NCBI GenBank assembly: GCA_937958295.1
Contig: CALFEY010000027.1
Span: 1 to 13,469, forward strand
Source: an uncultured Pseudomonadota bacterium
GTDB lineage: Bacteria > Pseudomonadota > Gammaproteobacteria > Burkholderiales > Casimicrobiaceae
Direction: 5' to 3'
DNA length: 13,469 nt
In this document: one piece after another, positions 7,276-13,469 of the stretch
Numbering within the stretch: the stretch's first letter is position 1
How the letters are laid out: every line of letters starts with the position of its first letter
Notes under the pieces: generated by a model
Seen by the model: only the letters and a program-made list of their open reading frames with translations
Told to the model about the DNA's origin: nothing
Databases searched by the model: none
Position numbers and translations under genes: made by a program

Positions 7276-7785
7276 TCAATCGATACTCGCTGCTTCGGAG
7301 GCAGCCTCCGGGGCTCGTCCAACGCGAAGCGCGTGCGCAAGCTGTGTCAGGATGACCGCGCCCAGCCCCAGCGCAGACACGACCAGCGAGGCGTAAACGG
7401 CAGCCATCGGGACGCCGGAAACCTGCGCCATGACGTCCCAGTTCAGCGCCGTCTGCCTCCACCCACCCACGAGCAGTAACACGCAACAGGCGATCATCAG
7501 TACGGATGACAGCACGAAGCAGGCGAGCTTGCCGCGCCGGGGTAGGCGGCGAACGAGGCCATCCATGCCGATGTGCAGATGCTCGCGCATGGCGACGACC
7601 GCCCCCACGAAGATCATCCATACGAACAAGTACCGGGAAGCCTCCTCCGAGAAGACGAGGCCCGTGTCGAATCCGTATCTCAGGACGACATTGGAGAAGA
7701 CCATGACGACCATGCCGGCGAGGCATGCGACGAGAAAGATATCGGCAGCGCGCGCGCCGCCGCGCAAGATTCGCTCCAAGTTCAT
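7276..7785 (-). CDS. TRAP transporter small permease, DctQ family
   Basis: A 169-residue inner-membrane protein with four hydrophobic segments (roughly 16-36, 52-70, 92-112 and 130-152), the DctQ topology. Family features include SNVVLRYGFDTGLVFSEEAS and the REHLHIGMD segment after the second helix. It forms the membrane complex with the large permease, whose gene follows. It is the first gene of the minus-strand cluster, directly behind an operator-bearing promoter. AGGAG touches the ATG at 7785 with no spacer; the TTG two codons on (7779) would be ideally spaced from it, so the exact start is uncertain by two residues. Confidence 0.93.
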   Translation of the reverse strand: MNLERILRGGARAADIFLVACLAGMVVMVFSNVVLRYGFDTGLVFSEEASRYLFVWMIFVGAVVAMREHLHIGMDGLVRRLPRRGKLACFVLSSVLMIACCVLLLVGGWRQTALNWDVMAQVSGVPMAAVYASLVVSALGLGAVILTQLAHALRVGRAPEAASEAASID

Positions 7786-7802
7786 CTCCTCTTATGGTCT
7801 AT

Positions 7803-7812
7803 TTGTCGACTC
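7803..7812. promoter_or_regulatory. Degenerate secondary GntR operator near dctQ
   Basis: TTGTCGACTC keeps one full half-site plus the central GTCGAC and differs from the core in the last two bases. Its centre lies 15 bp from the perfect operator at 7817-7828, on the dctQ side. It may be a weaker site in the transcribed leader, allowing cooperative binding. Confidence 0.4.
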
Positions 7813-7816
7813 ACGA

Positions 7817-7828
7817 ATTGTCGACAAT
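7817..7828. promoter_or_regulatory. Perfect GntR operator in the dctQ promoter
   Basis: ATTGTCGACAAT is a perfect 12-bp palindrome, identical to the core of the operator before the dioxygenase gene. It matches the FadR-type consensus TNGTNNACNA. It overlaps the extended -10 predicted for the transporter genes, which implies repression. Confidence 0.72.
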
Positions 7829-7852
7829 AGCACACTGATTTCGGTAGTTCTA
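7824..7852 (-). promoter_or_regulatory. Predicted promoter of the TRAP/dehydrogenase genes
   Basis: On the minus strand an extended -10, TGCTATTGT (TG at 7831-7832, hexamer 7824-7829), is preceded after 17 bp by a poor -35, TAGAAC (7847-7852). The extended -10 could compensate for the weak -35. The -10 lies partly inside the operator palindrome. Transcription would start about 30-40 bp upstream of dctQ. Confidence 0.45.
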
Positions 7853-7894
7853 CTGTCCGCTCGCCCGGCTCGACTGCTTCGCCCAGGTGCCGGC

Positions 7895-7924
7895 TTGACG
7901 CGTGACCTTTGGCTATTGTATGTA
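7895..7924 (+). promoter_or_regulatory. Predicted promoter of the Bug receptor gene
   Basis: TTGACG (7895-7900, 5/6 match) is followed after 18 bp by TATGTA (7919-7924, a weak -10). A degenerate operator begins at the end of the -10. The hexamers are a reading by eye and the -10 is doubtful. Confidence 0.35.
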
Positions 7925-7934
7925 TGTCGACAAT
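7923..7934. promoter_or_regulatory. GntR operator upstream of the Bug receptor gene
   Basis: TATGTCGACAAT keeps the central palindrome TGTCGACA and one full half-site. The core differs from TTGTCGACAA by one base. It lies 35 bp before the receptor start and overlaps the likely transcription start, putting this gene in the same regulon as the divergent transporter genes. Confidence 0.55.
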
Positions 7935-7968
7935 CACCTTAACCCCACACGACCCGCCTCGATAACCC

Positions 7969-8964
7969 ATGACCGCAATTCACATAAAACTTGCCACGCT
8001 CGTCTTCGCCGCCCTGGCTGCAGCGATCACCGCCGCGACTGCCCACGCACAGACCCCCGGATACCCCACGCGCGCAGTAAGGATCGTGGTGCCGTTCGCA
8101 CCGGGCGGGGCGACCGACATCATTGCGCGCGTGGTTGCGGACCGCCTTACCCGAAACCTGGGACAACCTTTCGTCGTGGAGAACAAGCCGGGCGCTTCGG
8201 GGATGATCGGGGAGGAGCTCGTGGCGAGAGCCGCGCCCGATGGCTACACGCTTCTCATGACCGGCAATGGCCCCCATGCCATCAACGTCAGCCTGTTCTC
8301 CAAGGTGCCCTACGACCCGGTGCGGGACTTTGAGCCCATCTCGTTGACGGCAACGCTTCCGCTGGTCCTCAACGTGAATGCCTCTGTCGAGGCCAGGAAC
8401 CTGCGGGAGTTCGTGGCGTGGGCCAAGGCCAATCCCGGCAAGCTCAACTACGCTTCGCCCGGCCAGGGCTCTCCACCGCATCTCACGATGGAGTTGCTGA
8501 AGTCGCTTCAGGACATCGACGTCGCGCACGTTCCCTACAAGGGAAGCGCCCCGGCCCTCAACGATCTTCTAGGGGGCCAGGTCAATATCATGTTCGACAA
8601 CGTCCTCGCGTCGTATCAGCACATCAAGTCCGGGAAGATCCGTGCCTTGGCGGTAGGCAGCAAGACACGACTGCCGCAACTACCGGACGTGCCCACGTTC
8701 GCCGAATCGGGGCTCCCGAACTTCGACGCCTATACGTGGACGGCGCTCGTGGCGCCTGCCAGGACGCCGCGAACGATCGTCGACATGCTGGCCGCGGAAG
8801 TGGGCAAGATCCTCGCGACGGAGGACGTTCGGACCGCGCTGGCCGCGCAGGGTGCGATGCCGCAGGCAACGACGCCGGATGAGCTGCGTCGCTTCACCGA
8901 TGCTGAGATCGCCAAGTGGGCGGGCGTGATCAGGAAAGTCGGCATCAAGGATCCGACGAACTAG
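7969..8964 (+). CDS. Bug/TctC-family periplasmic tripartite tricarboxylate receptor
   Basis: A 331-residue periplasmic binding protein. The signal peptide covers residues 1-27 with cleavage at AHA|QT. Bug-family blocks follow in order: YPTRAVRIVVPFAPGGATD, with the Asp that contacts the ligand in this family, then VENKPGASGMIGEELVARAAPDGYTLL, and VPYKGSAPALNDLLGGQV. Known Bug ligands are mostly carboxylates or amides. No TctA or TctB membrane genes are nearby, so it is an orphan receptor. It could feed a distant TctAB or act as a sensor. No good Shine-Dalgarno precedes ATG 7969. It diverges from the TRAP genes across a 183-bp region carrying three copies of the operator motif, linking it to the same regulator. 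Its stop lies 50 bp from the convergent TPR gene, with no clear terminator between. Confidence 0.94.
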   Translation: MTAIHIKLATLVFAALAAAITAATAHAQTPGYPTRAVRIVVPFAPGGATDIIARVVADRLTRNLGQPFVVENKPGASGMIGEELVARAAPDGYTLLMTGNGPHAINVSLFSKVPYDPVRDFEPISLTATLPLVLNVNASVEARNLREFVAWAKANPGKLNYASPGQGSPPHLTMELLKSLQDIDVAHVPYKGSAPALNDLLGGQVNIMFDNVLASYQHIKSGKIRALAVGSKTRLPQLPDVPTFAESGLPNFDAYTWTALVAPARTPRTIVDMLAAEVGKILATEDVRTALAAQGAMPQATTPDELRRFTDAEIAKWAGVIRKVGIKDPTN

Positions 8965-9014
8965 GCTAGAGCGACTACCCCCAGCAGAGCCGGAGGTCCC
9001 CTTTGCAGGGCTAG

Positions 9015-10193
9015 CTAGTTGCTGACGCGCCCCAGCCGGTCGAGCTTTGCCGTATAGATCTCGTGATCCGTACGGGTGGTGCTGTTCTGCATCGCGATGG
9101 CCAGGTGCTTGCGCGCCTCAGGCGTGTCGTTGAGCGCCACGTAGGCCACTGCCAGCCAGAAGTGGAACTCGTGGTAGTCCGCCGAGCGCGCGATCTCCTT
9201 CCGGAAGAGGTCGCGCGCGGTGCGCGCATCGCCCGCCCGTAGCGCCGCCAGGCCGTTCTTGAAGTAAGCAAAGGGCGGCTCCGGCTCGAGCCTCGCCAGC
9301 GCAGCGGACAGCGCCTGCGCCTCGGCGGTCTTGCCGACATCGTTCAATACCGTGGCGAGATTGGTCATGGTCTGCGGATTGTCGGGCTCGCGCGCCAGCA
9401 CGAAGCGCAGCACCTCCTCGGCGCGGTCGAGGTCGCCGTGGCGATGGTAGATCGCGCCCAGCGTGTTGTAAGCCACGAGGTACTCGCGCGACTGCACGAT
9501 CGCCTCGCGCGCCCACCAGTAGGCGTCGTCCGCGCGTCCTACCGCAAGCGCCTCCACCGCGCGATTGTTCATGTACATCGCCGTGATCGTGCGCTCGCTG
9601 AGGGGAAACGTGCGCATGCGCAGGAGGTCCGCCGACGGCAGGAAGTCGACGATCATTCCCTCGCTCTCGAACGGACGCTTGCCCACGCGGTGGCCGAAGC
9701 CGCCCTCGTCCGTACGCCGCCGGCCCATGGTGAGGTTCACGTGCCCGATGGCCAAATAAAGGTCGCCCGCGCGCGCCCACACGTCCTCGACGACGACCTT
9801 CTGGTACTCCACGTGCAGGTCCATCGCCTTGGCGAACGCGGCCGTCATGATCACGAGCGACAGGCAGTTGCCCGAGCGCGCCGCAAAGGCCTCGGCGGCG
9901 TTGCGGGTGACGGCGGTGTCGTAGTCGAGCCTGAGCTCCCCCTGCTGGTAGAGCGCATCGACGAGCGCCACCTGCCGGCCCCGCTTGCGGGCCTGCGGCG
10001 CGATCTCGTTGTCGAGGTAGGCCTGCATCGTGGGCGACAGGGCGAAGATGTCGGCGGCATCGACTCGCACCGAGGGTGCCGCGAAGCGATCGTCGGCGAA
10101 GTAGCGGGCATCCCGCGGCGCCTCGGGACCTAGCGGGCCGGTGGCGCACGCGCCGAGCGCAAGGCAGGCCGCAACAGCGATGGCGATTCGCAT
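9015..10193 (-). CDS. Lipoprotein with transglutaminase-like domain and C-terminal TPR repeats
   Basis: A 392-residue predicted lipoprotein. The lipobox LGAC gives C16 as the acylated residue. Residues about 75-190 look like a transglutaminase-like cysteine-protease fold: C110 in ARSGNCLSL, H151 in AIGHVNL and D183 in MIVDF form a plausible Cys-His-Asp triad. From about residue 205 there are some five TPR-like helix pairs, for example AYNTLGAIYHRHGDLDRAEE at 241-260, typical of protein-protein binding. AGGAGG sits six bases before ATG 10193, so the start is secure. It lies divergent from the ABC exporter and is not obviously part of the catabolic cluster. Function is unknown; envelope proteolysis, amide-bond chemistry or scaffolding are possible. 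Domain calls rest on motifs only. Confidence 0.85.
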   Translation of the reverse strand: MRIAIAVAACLALGACATGPLGPEAPRDARYFADDRFAAPSVRVDAADIFALSPTMQAYLDNEIAPQARKRGRQVALVDALYQQGELRLDYDTAVTRNAAEAFAARSGNCLSLVIMTAAFAKAMDLHVEYQKVVVEDVWARAGDLYLAIGHVNLTMGRRRTDEGGFGHRVGKRPFESEGMIVDFLPSADLLRMRTFPLSERTITAMYMNNRAVEALAVGRADDAYWWAREAIVQSREYLVAYNTLGAIYHRHGDLDRAEEVLRFVLAREPDNPQTMTNLATVLNDVGKTAEAQALSAALARLEPEPPFAYFKNGLAALRAGDARTARDLFRKEIARSADYHEFHFWLAVAYVALNDTPEARKHLAIAMQNSTTRTDHEIYTAKLDRLGRVSN

Positions 10194-10403
10194 GGATTTC
10201 CTCCTGGCCGTGGTCGCCGCGCGTCTGTGGGCGCGTGCCGCGTGGTCATTCTAGTCCGGATTGCCGCGCTGGGTTAAAATGGCCGGTTCCCCCAATGGTT
10301 CCAAGCGGTGCGTGGCCACGAGCCAACGCCCGCCGGCCGGCAATGCGCGCCTGCGGCAAGCGGCGCGAGCCAACCGGCGCCCGGGGCACCCACCAGGTGG
10401 CAC

Positions 10404-12261
<1,858 letters not shown>

Positions 12262-12269
<8 letters not shown>

Positions 12270-13278
12270 CGCATGGAGCCCGCGGCCGCGCGACGGACCG
12301 GGCTCGAGGCTGCCCGCCGCCGACACGTGGCTGCCCGCCGCGTGCGCGTCGTGGCGCGGGACCGGCGCCACGCGCGCGTTGGCGACGAGCGCCTGCGCGC
12401 TCCTGCTCGGGGGTTGCGTGGCCCTCACCGCCGATCCCCGCGCCCTCATCTACGGCCCCGATCGCATCGAGGTGCGCACCTCACCCTGCGAGGCCGCCGT
12501 GGCCGCCGTGCGTACCTGGGCTCCGCCCAAGGAGGCGGGCATGGCGCTCGACCCCGCGCGCATCCGCATCGCCACCTGGAACATCCACAAGGAAGAAGAC
12601 CCCGACTGGGAAACCGACCTCACGCGCCTGGCCGCAGCGAGCGATATCGTGCTGCTGCAGGAGGCCACCCTCATCGATCCCTTGCAGGCTGTGCTCAAGG
12701 ACGCCGGCCTGTCGTGGGTGATGGCGAGCTCCTTCCTCTACCGCGACGTGGACATCGGCGTGCTCTCGGCGGCCCGCGTGCCGTTCGTGGCGCACTGCAC
12801 GCAGCGCGTCACCGAGCCGCTCCTGCGGCTGCCGAAGTCGTCGGTGGTGACCTGGCTGCCCATTGCCGGCACCACGCGGACGCTCGCGGTCGCCAACGTG
12901 CACTCGATCAACTTCTCGCTGCTGCTGGACGAGTACGAGTCGCAGTTCGACGCCGTGGCCACGGCCCTGGCCGAGCACGACGGCCCGATCGTGCTGGCGG
13001 GCGACCTCAATACCTGGACCGAGGACCGCCTGGCCGCGCTCGACCGCGTGGCGCAGCGACTCGGGCTCACGGCGATTCCCTTCGCGGCAGGGCGGTCGAA
13101 GTTCCTGGGCCGCGAGGTGGACCATATCCTGGTGCGCGGCCTCGCGGTGACGAGTGCCGCGTCGATCGCCGTGCGGTCGTCGGATCACAATCCGGTCACC
13201 GCCGTGCTGCGCCTGGCGCCGTCGTCCACCGTCCAAGGCCACGCGCAACAGCCACGGAACGGCCCGCAATGGGACTAA
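12262..13278 (+). CDS. Endonuclease/exonuclease/phosphatase-family protein, putative lipoprotein
   Basis: A 338-residue protein of the EEP (DNase I-like) superfamily, metal-dependent phosphodiesterases acting on nucleic acids or phospholipid-like substrates. The expected motifs appear in order: TWNIHKEE with N107, LLQE with E134, NVHS with H214, GDLNTW with D248 and N250, VDHI with D287, and SDHNP with D308/H309. Ahead of the domain a hydrophobic stretch ends in LGGC (C52), a lipobox, suggesting an envelope lipoprotein. The GTG start at 12262 overlaps the ABC gene by 8 bp and gives an unusually long N-region. A TTG at 12379 would give a short one lacking positive charge, so the start is uncertain. 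The overlap implies co-expression with the exporter. Confidence 0.85.
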
Positions 13279-13327
13279 CATTGTCGTCCGGGCACGTGTA
13301 TCGCCCACTCCAGCACGAGGTTCCTGC

Positions 13328-13469
13328 ATGAAACTCTCCTCTCGCCTTTCCGCGAGCGCCGCCGCCGCGTGCGCCGTGGTCCTGACCGTCGCCCTCGCCG
13401 CGTGCGGATCCGAAACGCCTCCGCCCAAGACCGCCGCCGCCCCCGCGGCGCCGGCCGCCGCCCCCGCTG
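13328..13469 (+). CDS. Putative lipoprotein, N-terminal part (cut by window edge)
   Basis: The first 47 residues of a gene running off the window. A short basic N-region and hydrophobic core end in LAAC (C26), a good lipobox. It is followed by an Ala/Pro-rich linker typical of envelope lipoproteins. GAGG lies seven bases before ATG 13328. It begins 49 bp after the phosphatase-fold gene on the same strand and may be co-transcribed. The mature domain is outside the window, so no function can be given. Confidence 0.75.
   Translation, partial: MKLSSRLSASAAAACAVVLTVALAACGSETPPPKTAAAPAAPAAAPA

Noticed and set aside
8965..9014. Possible bidirectional terminator between the Bug and TPR genes
   Set aside because: Only a 4-bp stem (CCCT-TTGC-AGGG) without a T-run is visible, too weak to call.

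Overview
The window looks like a piece of a high-GC betaproteobacterial chromosome, most likely Burkholderiales-like. The pointers are strong G/C bias at third codon positions, a Bug/TctC-type periplasmic receptor (a family greatly expanded in that group), a TRAP transporter and a FadR-type GntR regulator. No species can be named. I see no tRNA, rRNA, insertion sequence or CRISPR array.

Bases 1-8964 form what appears to be one regulated catabolic unit. A GntR/FCD regulator (148-837, +) converges on six genes read on the minus strand. In transcription order these are TRAP small permease (DctQ-like), TRAP large permease (DctM-like), TRAP solute receptor (DctP-like), an NAD(P)-dependent aldehyde dehydrogenase, a GMC flavoprotein alcohol dehydrogenase, and a TauD/TfdA-type Fe(II)/2-oxoglutarate dioxygenase. 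Divergent from dctQ, on the plus strand, is a Bug/TctC receptor with no TctAB partners. The genes are tightly packed: a 6-bp gap between receptor and ALDH, a 4-bp TTGA overlap between ALDH and GMC, and shared CTAG bases between the stop codons of gntR and tauD.

The same palindrome, ATTGTCGACAAT, lies perfectly in the dctQ promoter region and perfectly in the gap before tauD. Degenerate copies lie before the Bug gene, beside the dctQ site, and upstream of gntR. Each perfect copy overlaps a plausible -10 element. This suggests one autoregulated repressor controlling import and stepwise oxidation of an organic acid. The chemistry would be oxygenase attack, then alcohol to aldehyde (GMC), then aldehyde to carboxylate (ALDH). 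The substrate is unknown, and the set matches no named pathway that I recognise.

Bases 9015-13469 appear unrelated and envelope-associated: a lipoprotein combining a transglutaminase-like fold with TPR repeats (-), a divergent ABC exporter half-transporter (+), an endonuclease/exonuclease/phosphatase-fold lipoprotein overlapping it by 8 bp (+), and the start of another lipoprotein cut by the window edge (+).
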